Origin: Mycobacterium botniense
GTDB taxonomy: Bacteria; Actinomycetota; Actinomycetes; Mycobacteriales; Mycobacteriaceae
DNA: 64,000 bases
Direction of reading: 5' to 3'
Assembly: GCF_010723305.1 (NCBI RefSeq)
Contig: NZ_BLKW01000004.1
Coordinates: 2,108,001 to 2,172,000, forward strand
Shown: in pieces, positions 40,277 through 48,748 of the stretch
Layout: each line of letters opens with the position of its first letter
Position numbering within the stretch: position 1 is the stretch's first letter
The notes under the pieces: generated by a model
Seen by the model: only the letters and a program-made list of their open reading frames with translations
Told to the model about the DNA's origin: nothing
Databases searched by the model: none
Made by a program: the position numbers and the translations under genes

Positions 40277-41755
40277 ATGGCTACGATCAGCACCCCGCGC
40301 TATCTACTCGACCAGGCCAAGCGCCGGTTCACGCCGACGCTCAACAACATTCCGGGGATGGGAGCGATCGAGAAACGGCTGCTCGCCCATGAGTGGAAGA
40401 CGAAGGTGCTGGCCGAACCACCGGCGGGCAGCGGCCTGAAACCTGTGGTGGGCGATTCGGGGCTGCCCATCCTCGGTCACATCATCGAGCTGTTCCGCGA
40501 GGGCCCCGACTATCCGCTGTTTCTGTACCGGACCCGCGGTCCGGTGATTTTCGTCGACTCGCCGATCATGCCGTCCATTACCGCCTTGGGACCCGACGCC
40601 ACACAGGCCGTGTTCACCAACAAGAACAAGGACTTCTCGCAGAAGGGCTGGCACCCGGTGATCGGCCCGTTCTTCAACCGCGGCCTGATGCTGCTGGACT
40701 TCGACGAGCACCTTTACCACCGGCGCATCATGCAGGAGGCCTTCACCCGCACCCGGCTGGCCGGATACGTCGAACACATCGACCGGGTCGCCTCCCACGT
40801 GGTGGCCAACGACTGGGTCACCAACGACGCACGGTTCCTGTTCTACCCGGCGATGAAGGAGCTCACCCTCGACATCGCGTCACTGGTGTTCATGGGGCAT
40901 GAGGTGGGTGCCGACAAGGCGTTGGTGGCCACGGTCAACAAGGCATTCACGACGACAACCCGCTCAGGCGGGGCGATCATCCGCTACCCCGTGCCGCCGT
41001 TTAAGTGGTGGCGGGGGCTGCGGGCGCGCCGGGTACTCGAAGAGTATTTCACCGAACGCGTCAAGGAACGCCGCCACGCCCAGGGCGCCGACATGCTGAC
41101 GGTGCTCTGCCACACCGAGGACGAGGACGGGAACAGCTTCTCCGACGAGGACATCGTCAACCACATGATCTTTTTGATGATGGCCGCCCACGACACCTCG
41201 ACGTCGACGACCACCACCATGGCCTACCACCTGGCCGCCCACCCGGAATGGCAGGAGCGTGCCCGCGACGAATCGGACCGGCTCGGCGACGGCCCGCTGG
41301 ACATCGAGGCGCTGGAGAAGCTGGAAACGCTCGACCTGGTGATGAACGAGTCGCTGCGGATGGTGACCCCGCTGCCGTTCAATATGCGCCAGACCGTGCG
41401 CGACACCGACCTGCTGGGCTACTACGTGCCGGCGGGCACCAATGTGACGATCTGGCCGGGCATGAACCACCGGCTGCCCGAGCTGTGGACCGAGCCGGAC
41501 AAGTTCGACCCGGAACGCTTCGCCGAGCCGCGAGCCGAACACAAGAAACACCGCTACGCGTTCGCCCCGTTCGGCGGCGGCGCGCACAAGTGCATCGGGA
41601 TGGTGTTCGGCCAGCTGGAAATCAAGACCGTGATGCACCGGCTGCTGCGCCGGTACCGGCTGGAGCTGCCCCGGCCCGGCTACCGGCCGCGCTGGGACTA
41701 TGGCGGCATGCCCGTTCCGATCGACGGCATGCCCATCGTGTTGCGCCCACTGTAA
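40277..41755 (+). CDS. cyp136: Cytochrome P450 CYP136
   Basis: 492 residues. Heme-thiolate loop FAPFGGGAHKCIGMVFGQLE, with Cys about residue 437. ExxR helix NESLRM, I-helix oxygen-binding segment MMAAHDTSTSTTT, and PERF motif DPERFAEPR. CYP136 is a conserved mycobacterial orphan P450. No ferredoxin is adjacent. Preceded by a GAGGAG ribosome site and under the putative TetR operator at 40191. Confidence 0.93.
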   Translation: MATISTPRYLLDQAKRRFTPTLNNIPGMGAIEKRLLAHEWKTKVLAEPPAGSGLKPVVGDSGLPILGHIIELFREGPDYPLFLYRTRGPVIFVDSPIMPSITALGPDATQAVFTNKNKDFSQKGWHPVIGPFFNRGLMLLDFDEHLYHRRIMQEAFTRTRLAGYVEHIDRVASHVVANDWVTNDARFLFYPAMKELTLDIASLVFMGHEVGADKALVATVNKAFTTTTRSGGAIIRYPVPPFKWWRGLRARRVLEEYFTERVKERRHAQGADMLTVLCHTEDEDGNSFSDEDIVNHMIFLMMAAHDTSTSTTTTMAYHLAAHPEWQERARDESDRLGDGPLDIEALEKLETLDLVMNESLRMVTPLPFNMRQTVRDTDLLGYYVPAGTNVTIWPGMNHRLPELWTEPDKFDPERFAEPRAEHKKHRYAFAPFGGGAHKCIGMVFGQLEIKTVMHRLLRRYRLELPRPGYRPRWDYGGMPVPIDGMPIVLRPL

Positions 41756-41783
41756 TTCGCGGCGCACGCAGACGCGCCGCAGG

Positions 41784-42305
41784 CTACGTCGCCGTCAACA
41801 GCCGGTTGGCGCAGGCGATCACCGCACCCAGCGCCGACTGAGTCGTCTCCGTCGACCAGCCCATTGCCCACTCCACCCGCGACCCGTCGGTGCCGCAGAT
41901 GAAAGTCGCAGTACAGTCGGCCGACCGCATCTGGTGGAACTTGAGCATCTCCACCGCAATACCGCGCTGGTGCAGCATCGCGGTGAGGGCCGCCACCGGG
42001 CCACTCGCGGCGACTGTCGCCGTGTTGGAGTGCTCGCCGATCGCGATCACCGCGCGGAAACTGCGCGGTTGCGGACCCAGACGACTAGCGGGTCGCTCGG
42101 CGTCGGCGCAGGACCAATACCGCAGCCGCACGGGGCCGCCGGTCCGGCCGTATGTCGCCACGAACGTCTCCCACGGCATCGCGCCGGCCTGCTCACGCAG
42201 ACCGCGCGGTAACGGCGCGCCGAACCGGTCGGTGAACCATGCGTTGGCGCACCACCGCCGCGATGCAGTGGGGTTGGGGGCTGGTTTCAGCGAGGAAACT
42301 GTCAT
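41784..42305 (-). CDS. Orphan LeuA allosteric (dimerisation) domain protein
   Basis: 173 residues. The C-terminal half (about 80-170) looks like the regulatory domain of 2-isopropylmalate synthase: NTATVAASGPVAALTAMLHQRG, the middle strand with CTATFICGTDGSRVEWAMG, and the final helix TTQSALGAVIACANRLL. The TIM-barrel catalytic domain is absent. The N-terminal part contains ANAWFTDRFGAPLPRGLR, typical of the linker in actinobacterial LeuA. It could bind leucine and modulate LeuA or act independently. I can support the fold, not the function. Convergent with cyp136. Confidence 0.6.
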   Translation of the reverse strand: MTVSSLKPAPNPTASRRWCANAWFTDRFGAPLPRGLREQAGAMPWETFVATYGRTGGPVRLRYWSCADAERPASRLGPQPRSFRAVIAIGEHSNTATVAASGPVAALTAMLHQRGIAVEMLKFHQMRSADCTATFICGTDGSRVEWAMGWSTETTQSALGAVIACANRLLTAT

Positions 42306-42839
42306 GTGCCGGTCTTCTCTGGTCAGCAGGGGCGACCGACGGGCAGCAGCTTCTGACCCACAGCGGGGGGTCGGTCCGAATCAGACCCCGCTGCGGGTAC
42401 TGGCTACTACTGCCCGATCGACAAGACAGTGCACGAACGCCGAGATTAGACGCTTCCCCCGCCCCGACGCAACCAGCGTCTTCTCCCGATCGGGGTGTGC
42501 TGGCGAGTTTCACCTGCGCGTGACCCCGGCCCGCACCAGGATCGCAGCCCGGCGAAACTGACCGCTCGGCCACACCGGCGCGCAATTGGGTGTACAACGG
42601 TGCACGTGGCTGCTCTGGGCGTCAACGCCGCCGGGTCTGGTTCCGGCCGCGGACTCCTGCGGGCGGTGCATGCGCTGGTCTCGCCCGAGCCATCGGCAGG
42701 CGCGGTGCGGGTCTGTCGCAGACCACCCGACACGGTGGGTGTGCGGACTCGACGCGCCACGTCGTGCCCGGCGATGCCCGTGGCTAAACGGTTACCAAAG
42801 ACCACCCCTGCCGATCCTTCCCCACCACGGTGATCAGCC
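42306..42839. other. 534-bp intergenic region before the hydrogenase operon
   Basis: No convincing protein gene; frames here are Arg/Pro-rich with poor codon pattern. It must contain the divergent promoters for the LeuA-domain gene and for hypA. It holds the hairpin at 42357-42397 and a small minus-strand frame (42381-42434). I looked for a DosR-type box (GGGACTNNNGTCCC-like), because the M. smegmatis hydrogenase of this class is hypoxia-responsive, and saw none. Confidence 0.5.
42357..42397 (-). promoter_or_regulatory. Hairpin with overlapping 17-codon leader frame upstream of the LeuA-domain gene
   Basis: CCCACAGCGGGG pairs with CCCCGCTGCGGG, one mismatch plus two extra G, around a roughly 17-nt loop. 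On the minus strand a GTG at 42434 opens a 17-codon frame that contains consecutive Val-Val codons (RAVVAS) and stops at 42381 inside the hairpin. This geometry resembles leader-peptide attenuation of branched-chain amino-acid genes, which would suit a LeuA-domain gene. Entirely inferential. Confidence 0.35.
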
Positions 42840-43175
42840 GTGCACGAGCTGTCTTTGTGCCAGGCCATCGCCGCTGTGGTCAAGCCCTACGCCAACGGCC
42901 GGCATGTGCAGGTGGTGCGTGTTCGGATCGGCGCTCTTCGCCAGGTGGTTCCCGACTCGTTGTCGTTTTGCTGGACGCTGGTGCGCGACTATGAGGACAT
43001 GCCCGACGCTGAACTGGAACTGGAATTGGTCAGCGCCGAGGTGAAGTGCCGCGGCTGCGGCCGGCAGTCGACGATCACCTCCCGGTGGTCGCTGCTGTGC
43101 CCGTCCTGCCAGAGCGCCGACGTCGAGGTGCTGCACGGTGACGAGTTCCAGGTGATGTCGTTGGATGTTTCCTGA
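42840..43175 (+). CDS. hypA: Hydrogenase nickel-insertion protein HypA
   Basis: 111 residues, GTG start directly giving the essential MHE N-terminus (His2 binds nickel). Zinc domain with two CxxC pairs: KCRGCGRQ and LLCPSCQS. HypA docks with HypB and delivers Ni to the hydrogenase large-subunit precursor. First gene of the operon, 6 bp before hypB. Confidence 0.94.
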   Translation: MHELSLCQAIAAVVKPYANGRHVQVVRVRIGALRQVVPDSLSFCWTLVRDYEDMPDAELELELVSAEVKCRGCGRQSTITSRWSLLCPSCQSADVEVLHGDEFQVMSLDVS

Positions 43176-43181
43176 AAGGCA

Positions 43182-43991
43182 TTGGCAATGGGCAAATTTC
43201 ATCGACACGACGACGGCACGGTACACATCCACGACCACGACCACGACCATACCCATGAGCACCCCGACGAGGCATTAGAAATCGGCGACCACGGCGATCA
43301 CAGTGGTTATGACACGGGCCCTCAGCGCATCGAGGTGCTGCAGTCAATCTTCACCGAGAACGATCTGCGGGCGAAGTTCAATCGGAAAGCGTTCGAGAGC
43401 AACGGGGTTCGCGCGCTGAACCTGATGAGCTCCCCCGGTTCCGGCAAGACGACTGTGCTCGCGGCTACTCTCGACGAACTCGCCGGCGAGATCGCGGTGG
43501 GGGTGATCGAGGGCGACATCGCCACCGACCTCGACGCGGCCAAACTCGGCGGCCGGGGCGCTCAGATAGCGCTGCTGAACACCAGCAACGGCTTTGGCGG
43601 CGAATGTCATCTCGACGCGCCGATGGTGCATCGCGCGCTGCACGGCTTGGATCTGTCCAGCCTGGATCTTGTCATCATCGAAAACGTCGGAAACCTGGTG
43701 TGTCCCGCCGAGTTCGACGTCGGGGAACACGCCAAGGCCATGGTGTACTCGGTAACGGAAGGAGACGACAAACCACTGAAGTATCCGGTGATGTTTCGCG
43801 CCGTGGATTTGGTGCTGCTCAACAAGATTGACCTGGTTCCCTATCTGGACGTCGACGTCGACGCCTATATCTCCCACATCCGCCACGTCAACCCGAAAGC
43901 AACAATCCTGCCGGTCAGTGCCCGTACCGGCGACGGCATGTCCGCCTGGTTCGGCTGGCTACGGCAGTTCGCGGCAAACGCTGTCGGCTGA
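43182..43991 (+). CDS. hypB: Hydrogenase nickel-incorporation GTPase HypB
   Basis: 269 residues. A His/Asp-rich nickel-storage stretch lies at about residues 4-45 (HIHDHDHDHTHEH). The GTPase core follows: P-loop SSPGSGKTT, switch region EGDIATDLDA, IENVGNLVCPAEFD, and NKIDL for guanine specificity. It hydrolyses GTP to load Ni via HypA and can buffer nickel. Separated from the hydrogenase small subunit by 303 bp. Confidence 0.95.
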   Translation: MAMGKFHRHDDGTVHIHDHDHDHTHEHPDEALEIGDHGDHSGYDTGPQRIEVLQSIFTENDLRAKFNRKAFESNGVRALNLMSSPGSGKTTVLAATLDELAGEIAVGVIEGDIATDLDAAKLGGRGAQIALLNTSNGFGGECHLDAPMVHRALHGLDLSSLDLVIIENVGNLVCPAEFDVGEHAKAMVYSVTEGDDKPLKYPVMFRAVDLVLLNKIDLVPYLDVDVDAYISHIRHVNPKATILPVSARTGDGMSAWFGWLRQFAANAVG

Positions 43992-44294
43992 CCAGTTCAC
44001 CTGCGATTGATTTGCAGGTATCACTGCGACTGACTCGCAAGATAACCGCGACCCCATTCACGATAGCTGTGCTAAGAGCTTGTGTGGACCGGGGATTGGC
44101 CGCCCACAATACGCCGCCGTGGGCCACGGTAGGGCAGATCCGCGAATTCTCGGAGAACTCCCCCAGATTTGCTGAGCAGACCGTTGACAACGTCAGCAGG
44201 TGGGAGTAAACCGACAGTTTAGCGCCGCGTAAGCGGGCCGAGGGTCGACCCCTGCGGTGTAGGGGGTTTCAGTCTGCCCCCGGAAAGCTGCGGT
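43992..44294. promoter_or_regulatory. Intergenic region before the hydrogenase structural genes
   Basis: 303 bp. Contains the inverted repeat ACCTGC-N9-GCAGGT (43999-44019) just after hypB, which could be a weak terminator or an operator. A TTGACA at 44184-44189 has TAAACC-like sequence 17 bp later, a candidate promoter about 80 bp before the small-subunit ATG. A 65-codon TTG-started frame (44012-44209) shows no family features. Confidence 0.4.
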
Positions 44295-45350
44295 ATGCCA
44301 ACGGAAGCTGCGGTCAAAGCGGAAGAAACCCTGATCCATGTGTTATGGATCAATGCGGGGCTCAGTTGTGATGGTGATTCAGTGGCGTTGACCGCCGCCA
44401 CCCAGCCCAGTATCGAGGAGATCGCGCTGGGCGCGTTGCCCGGGTTGCCCAAGATCGCTGTGCACTGGCCGTTGATCGATTTCGAATGCGGGCCCACCGG
44501 CGGGGCTGATGACTTCCTGGAATGGTTTTTCAAGGCTGATCGGGGGGAGTTGGAGCCCTTCGTGCTGGTGGTGGAGGGCTCGATCCCTAATGAGGCGATC
44601 AAAAACGAGGGATATTGGTGCGGGTTTGGTAACAACCCGGCCACCGGCCAGCCGATGACCACCAGCGAGTGGCTGGATCGGCTGGCGCCCAAGGCGACCG
44701 CGGTAGTCGCGGTGGGAACCTGCGCCACCTACGGCGGGTTACACGCGATGGCGGGTAACCCGACCGGGGCGATGGGGGTGCCCGATTATTTGGGCTGGGA
44801 GTGGAAGAGTAAAGCCGGGATTCCGATTGTGTGTGTGCCGGGATGTCCGATTCACCCGGATAATCTGGCCGAGACGCTGACGTATCTGTTGTATATGGCC
44901 ACCGGGCAGGCGCCGATGATCCCGCTGGATGAGGCGCTGCGCCCGAAGTGGTTGTTCGGCAACACGGTGCACGAGGGCTGTGATCGGGCCGGCTACTACG
45001 AACAAGGTGATTTCGCCACCGAGTACGGCTCACCCAAGTGCATCGTCAAGCTGGGCTGCTGGGGCCCCGTGGTGAAATGCAATGTCCCCAAACGAGGCTG
45101 GATCAACGGCATTGGGGGCTGTCCGAATGTGGGGGGTATCTGCATCGGCTGCACCATGCCGGGGTTCCCGGATAAGTTCATGCCGTTCATGGATGAGCCC
45201 CCGGGCGGCAAGATCTCCTCGACCGCCTCGGGACTGTACGGGTCGATGATCCGCAACCTTCGCGGCATCACCGCGCGCACCGTCGACAAGGAGCCGCGCT
45301 GGCGTAAGAAGGGCACCCAGCTGTTGTCGGGTGCCAAGCGCACCTGGTAG
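44295..45350 (+). CDS. hhyS: [NiFe] hydrogenase small subunit, group 1h (actinobacterial type)
   Basis: 351 residues. No Tat signal: it starts MPTEAAVKAEETLIHVLWIN, so the enzyme is cytoplasmic or membrane-peripheral on the inside. The proximal cluster motif is CDGDS (Cys25, Asp28) where standard enzymes have CTGC. The remaining proximal cysteines are in GTCATYGG (143) and PGCPIHP (184). The aspartate ligand is the hallmark of group 1h enzymes, which scavenge atmospheric H2 in air. Distal/medial ligands: HEGCDR (His226, Cys229) and cysteines near 249, 255, 262, 276, 283 and 286. The next gene is the large subunit, 51 bp away. Confidence 0.93.
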   Translation: MPTEAAVKAEETLIHVLWINAGLSCDGDSVALTAATQPSIEEIALGALPGLPKIAVHWPLIDFECGPTGGADDFLEWFFKADRGELEPFVLVVEGSIPNEAIKNEGYWCGFGNNPATGQPMTTSEWLDRLAPKATAVVAVGTCATYGGLHAMAGNPTGAMGVPDYLGWEWKSKAGIPIVCVPGCPIHPDNLAETLTYLLYMATGQAPMIPLDEALRPKWLFGNTVHEGCDRAGYYEQGDFATEYGSPKCIVKLGCWGPVVKCNVPKRGWINGIGGCPNVGGICIGCTMPGFPDKFMPFMDEPPGGKISSTASGLYGSMIRNLRGITARTVDKEPRWRKKGTQLLSGAKRTW

Positions 45351-45401
45351 CACGGCCGGCATGCCACGACAGCTCAGCTAACTATGAGGAAGTGAACTGC
45401 G

Positions 45402-47201
45402 ATGACAACGATTGTTCCCGAGCCAACCCACGCCAAGCGTGAGCCGGGCCAGTTGGTGGAGATGGGCTGGGATCCGATCACCCGGATCGTGGGCAGCCTG
45501 GGGATTTACACCAAAATCGACTTCGACAATAAAGAAGTGGTGGAATGTCATTCCACCTCATCGATTTTCCGCGGGTATTCGCTGTTTATGCGGGGCAAAG
45601 ACCCCCGGGATGCGCATTTCATCACCAGCCGCATCTGTGGGATCTGCGGGGACAACCACTGCACCTGTAGCTGTTACACCCAAAACATGGCCTACGGGGT
45701 CAAACCGCCGCATATCGCCGAGTGGATCATCAACCTCGGCGAGGCCGCCGAATACATGTTTGACCACAACATCTTCCAGGAGAACCTGGTCGGCGTGGAC
45801 TTCTGCGAAAAAATGGTCTCCGAGACCAACCCGGGGGTGCTGGCCCGCGCGGAGAATACTCCCGCGCCGCACGCCGATATGCACGGCTATAAGACCATCG
45901 CCGACATCATGCGCTCACTGAACCCGTTTTCCGGCGAGCACTACCGGGAGGCGCTGCAGGTCAGCCGCTACACCCGGGAGATGTTTTGCCTGATGGAGGG
46001 CCGGCATGTGCACCCCTCCACGCTGTATCCCGGTGGGGTGGGCACGGTCGCGACGATCCAGTTGATGACCGACTACATGAGCCGGCTGATGCGCTACGTG
46101 GAGTTCATGAAAAAGGTCGTGCCCATGCACGACGATCTGTTCGACTTCTTCTACGAAGCCATCCCCGGATATGAGAAGGTCGGGCTGCGGCGCACTCTGC
46201 TGGGCTGCTGGGGCTCGTTCCAGGACCCCGACTACTGCAATTTCTCCTACAAAGACATGGAGTCCTGGGGCCGGCGGATGTTCGTCACCCCGGGTGTGGT
46301 CGTCGACGGCAAGCTGGTCACCACCTCACTGGTGGACATCAACCTGAATATCCGGATTCTTTTGGGCAGCTCTTATTACGACGACTGGGCCGACCAGGAG
46401 ATGTTCGTCACCACCGACCCGCTGGGCAACCCGGTGGACCGGCGCCACCCCTGGAACCAGCACACCCTGCCACACCCGCAAAAACGCGACATGGACGGCG
46501 GCAAATACAGCTGGGTGATGTCCCCGCGCTGGTATCACAACGGCGAGCATCTGGCGCTCGACACCGGCGGGGGCCCGCTGGCGCGGCTGTGGGCCACCGC
46601 GTTGGCCGGGCTGGTCGATATCGGCTATGTGAAATCCACCGGCCATAGTGTGCAGATCAATCTGCCCAAGACCGCGCTGAAGGGTCCGGTCGAACTGGAA
46701 TGGAAGATCCCCCAGCACGGGTCCAACACCATCGAACGCGACCGGGCACGCACCTATTTCCAGGCCTACGCGGCCGCGTGCGGGCTGTACTTCGCCGAAA
46801 AAGCGCTGGAGGAAATCCGGGCCGGGCGCACCAAGACCTGGGAGAAATTCGACGTGCCCAAAGACGGTATCGGCTGCGGTTTCACCGAGGCGGTGCGCGG
46901 GGTGCTCAGCCACCACATGGTGATCCGCGACGGCAAGATCGCCAACTACCACCCCTACCCGCCCACCCCGTGGAACGCTAACCCGCGCGATGTCTACGGC
47001 ACCCCAGGACCGTATGAGGACGCGGTGCAGGGTCAGCCGATCTTCGAAGAAAACGACCGCGACCACTTCAAAGGCATCGACATCATGCGCACCGTGCGCA
47101 GCTTCGACCCCTGCCTGCCCTGCGGGGTGCACATGTACCTCGGCAAAGGCAAGACCCTGCAGAAGCTGCACTCGCCAGCGCAGACGGCGACCGGGGAGTA
47201 A
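45402..47201 (+). CDS. hhyL: [NiFe] hydrogenase large subunit, group 1h
   Basis: 599 residues. L1 motif RICGICGDNHC (Cys79, Cys82) and L2 motif DPCLPCGVH (Cys571, Cys574) ligate the NiFe(CN)2CO centre. The sequence after His577 (22 residues, starting MYLGKGKT) is the expected C-terminal extension removed by the maturation protease encoded at 50904. The GDNH version of L1 is characteristic of group 1h, not of group 2a (Huc). Codon usage in hhyS and hhyL includes more TTG, GGG and ATT codons than neighbours. Confidence 0.95.
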   Translation: MTTIVPEPTHAKREPGQLVEMGWDPITRIVGSLGIYTKIDFDNKEVVECHSTSSIFRGYSLFMRGKDPRDAHFITSRICGICGDNHCTCSCYTQNMAYGVKPPHIAEWIINLGEAAEYMFDHNIFQENLVGVDFCEKMVSETNPGVLARAENTPAPHADMHGYKTIADIMRSLNPFSGEHYREALQVSRYTREMFCLMEGRHVHPSTLYPGGVGTVATIQLMTDYMSRLMRYVEFMKKVVPMHDDLFDFFYEAIPGYEKVGLRRTLLGCWGSFQDPDYCNFSYKDMESWGRRMFVTPGVVVDGKLVTTSLVDINLNIRILLGSSYYDDWADQEMFVTTDPLGNPVDRRHPWNQHTLPHPQKRDMDGGKYSWVMSPRWYHNGEHLALDTGGGPLARLWATALAGLVDIGYVKSTGHSVQINLPKTALKGPVELEWKIPQHGSNTIERDRARTYFQAYAAACGLYFAEKALEEIRAGRTKTWEKFDVPKDGIGCGFTEAVRGVLSHHMVIRDGKIANYHPYPPTPWNANPRDVYGTPGPYEDAVQGQPIFEENDRDHFKGIDIMRTVRSFDPCLPCGVHMYLGKGKTLQKLHSPAQTATGE

Positions 47202-47204
47202 TGG

Positions 47205-48116
47205 ATGGCGGATCGCCCCGAGGAGATCCAGGGGGACGCGCACTGGCGCACGGCGGGCGATCGGATCCAGACGCTGCTGGAGGCGACCTCGGCGGGCGGG
47301 TCCGCTGCTCGTGAGCGCGCCGAACAGCTGGTCCGCGAAGTGGTCGAACTCTACGGAGCGGGTTTATCCCGGATCATGGCCATACTCGATGACCCGGCGC
47401 TCGTCGACCGTCTTGCGGCCGACGACCTGGTGGCCAGCCTGCTGCTGGTGCACGGGCTGCATCCGCACGATGTGCGCCGCCGGGTGGCCGATGCGCTCGA
47501 CCGGGTGCGTCCCTATCTGGGGTCGCACGGCGGCGACGTGCACCTGCTCGAGGTTTCCGGGGATACCGTGCGGCTCCGGTTCGCCGGCAGCTGCACCAGC
47601 TGCCCGTCGTCGGCGGTGACGCTGGAGCTGGCGGTCGAGGACGCCATCCGGGCCGCCGCTCCGGAGATCACCTCGATCGAGGTCGTCAGCGCCGAGGCTG
47701 ACGCGGCGGGGGTGATCCCGGCCGAATCGCTGCTGGCCAAGATCCATGCCAACGGGGCGGGCGCTGCGCACTGGTGTCAGGTGCCCGAATTCGCCGAACT
47801 GGCGGCCGGGGAAGTCGGCGGTTTCGTCGTCGGCGGTGTCCCGGTGCTCGCCTGCCGAGTCGGTGACCAGCTGTATGCCTACCGCGACCATTGCCCGGCG
47901 TGCGACGGCTCGTTGGCCGGCGCGGTGCTGCACCGGGGGACGGCCACGAAAGACCCGGTGTTGCGATGTCCGCGCTGTCGCAGCCATTTCGACGTGGTGC
48001 ACGCCGGGTTGGGCCTTGACGACGCCGAGCGGAACCTGCAGCCCATACCTTTACTGGTCCGCGACGGGGTGTTGTCGCTTGCCGTGCCGACCGAACCGAT
48101 GGACACGCCGGCATGA
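47205..48116 (+). CDS. NifU-like domain fused to a Rieske-fold domain with four Cys
   Basis: 303 residues, starting 3 bp after the hhyL stop. The N-terminal about 100 residues are helical. A NifU C-terminal-type Fe-S scaffold follows (about 95-165) with CTSC (Cys130, Cys133). A Rieske-like domain (about 185-295) shows HCPACDGSL and RCPRCRSHF. Both histidine-ligand positions of a true Rieske protein are replaced, giving CxxC...CxxC, which should bind a rubredoxin-type metal or a cysteine-only cluster. Homologues sit directly after group 1h large subunits. Candidate electron acceptor, or assembly factor for the small-subunit clusters. Confidence 0.85.
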   Translation: MADRPEEIQGDAHWRTAGDRIQTLLEATSAGGSAARERAEQLVREVVELYGAGLSRIMAILDDPALVDRLAADDLVASLLLVHGLHPHDVRRRVADALDRVRPYLGSHGGDVHLLEVSGDTVRLRFAGSCTSCPSSAVTLELAVEDAIRAAAPEITSIEVVSAEADAAGVIPAESLLAKIHANGAGAAHWCQVPEFAELAAGEVGGFVVGGVPVLACRVGDQLYAYRDHCPACDGSLAGAVLHRGTATKDPVLRCPRCRSHFDVVHAGLGLDDAERNLQPIPLLVRDGVLSLAVPTEPMDTPA

Positions 48117-48748
48117 GCACTCCCTACGACGTCCTCTCCCGTATCACCAGCCGCCCGCGCGCCACCAGGCCCGCCGGCCAGCGGTGTGAGATGTGCACGC
48201 AGTCGATACCCGAGCAGCATCAGCACGTGGTGAACCTGGCTGCGCGCCAACTGATGTGCGTTTGCCGCGCCTGTTATCTGCTGTTCACCGACGACCGTGC
48301 CGAGCTGCGTTACCGCGCGGTGCCGGATCGGTATTTGAGCTTCCCGGACTTCGCGCTGGACCGCCGCGCCTGGGAGGCGCTGCAGATTCCTGTCGGGGTC
48401 GCCTTTTTCTTCCGCAACTCGGCGCTCAACCGCACCGTCGCGTTCTACCCGTCGCCGGCGGGAGCCACCGAATCCGAGTTGGACCTGGACGCCTGGACGG
48501 CGATCAGCGCGGCCGATCCCCGGGTAGAGCTGCTCGCCGACGATGTCGAGGCGCTTTTGGTGCGGGTCCCCGCTGACACCGACACCGGCCAACCCGAGTG
48601 CTACCTGGTTCCGATCGACGCCTGCTATGAGTTCGTCGGCGGATTGCGGCTGCTGTGGCGCGGCTTCGATGGTGGACAGCAGGCCCGGGAGTTCATCGCC
48701 GCGTTCTTCACCCAAGTCGCCGCACGCAGCACGGAGCAACGGCGATGA
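48113..48748 (+). CDS. Hydrogenase-associated DUF5947 protein
   Basis: 211 residues; ATGA overlaps on both sides. A putative zinc site near the N-terminus uses RCEMCTQSI (CxxC) and CVCRACYLLF (CxxC), about residues 24-60. The rest is a mixed alpha/beta region with DRRAWEALQIPVGVAFFF. I know this family as DUF5947, found beside group 1h hydrogenases. No biochemical role is known to me; a scaffold or maturation role is inferred from strict co-occurrence. Confidence 0.75.
   Translation: MSTPYDVLSRITSRPRATRPAGQRCEMCTQSIPEQHQHVVNLAARQLMCVCRACYLLFTDDRAELRYRAVPDRYLSFPDFALDRRAWEALQIPVGVAFFFRNSALNRTVAFYPSPAGATESELDLDAWTAISAADPRVELLADDVEALLVRVPADTDTGQPECYLVPIDACYEFVGGLRLLWRGFDGGQQAREFIAAFFTQVAARSTEQRR

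Noticed and set aside
42495..42833. 112-codon plus-strand frame just before hypA
   Set aside because: Composition dominated by Arg/Pro/Ser with no family features or ribosome site. It lies in the promoter region of the operon.
44012..44209. 65-codon frame between hypB and the hydrogenase small subunit
   Set aside because: TTG start without a ribosome site, no hydrophobic or domain pattern. More likely regulatory DNA.
42306..44294. DosR (hypoxia) boxes before the hydrogenase genes
   Set aside because: Looked for the GGGACT/AGTCCC palindrome in both intergenic regions and found none good enough to report.
44295..47201. Group 2a (Huc-type) hydrogenase
   Set aside because: L1 reads RICGICGDNH and the small subunit has CDGD, both group 1h features.
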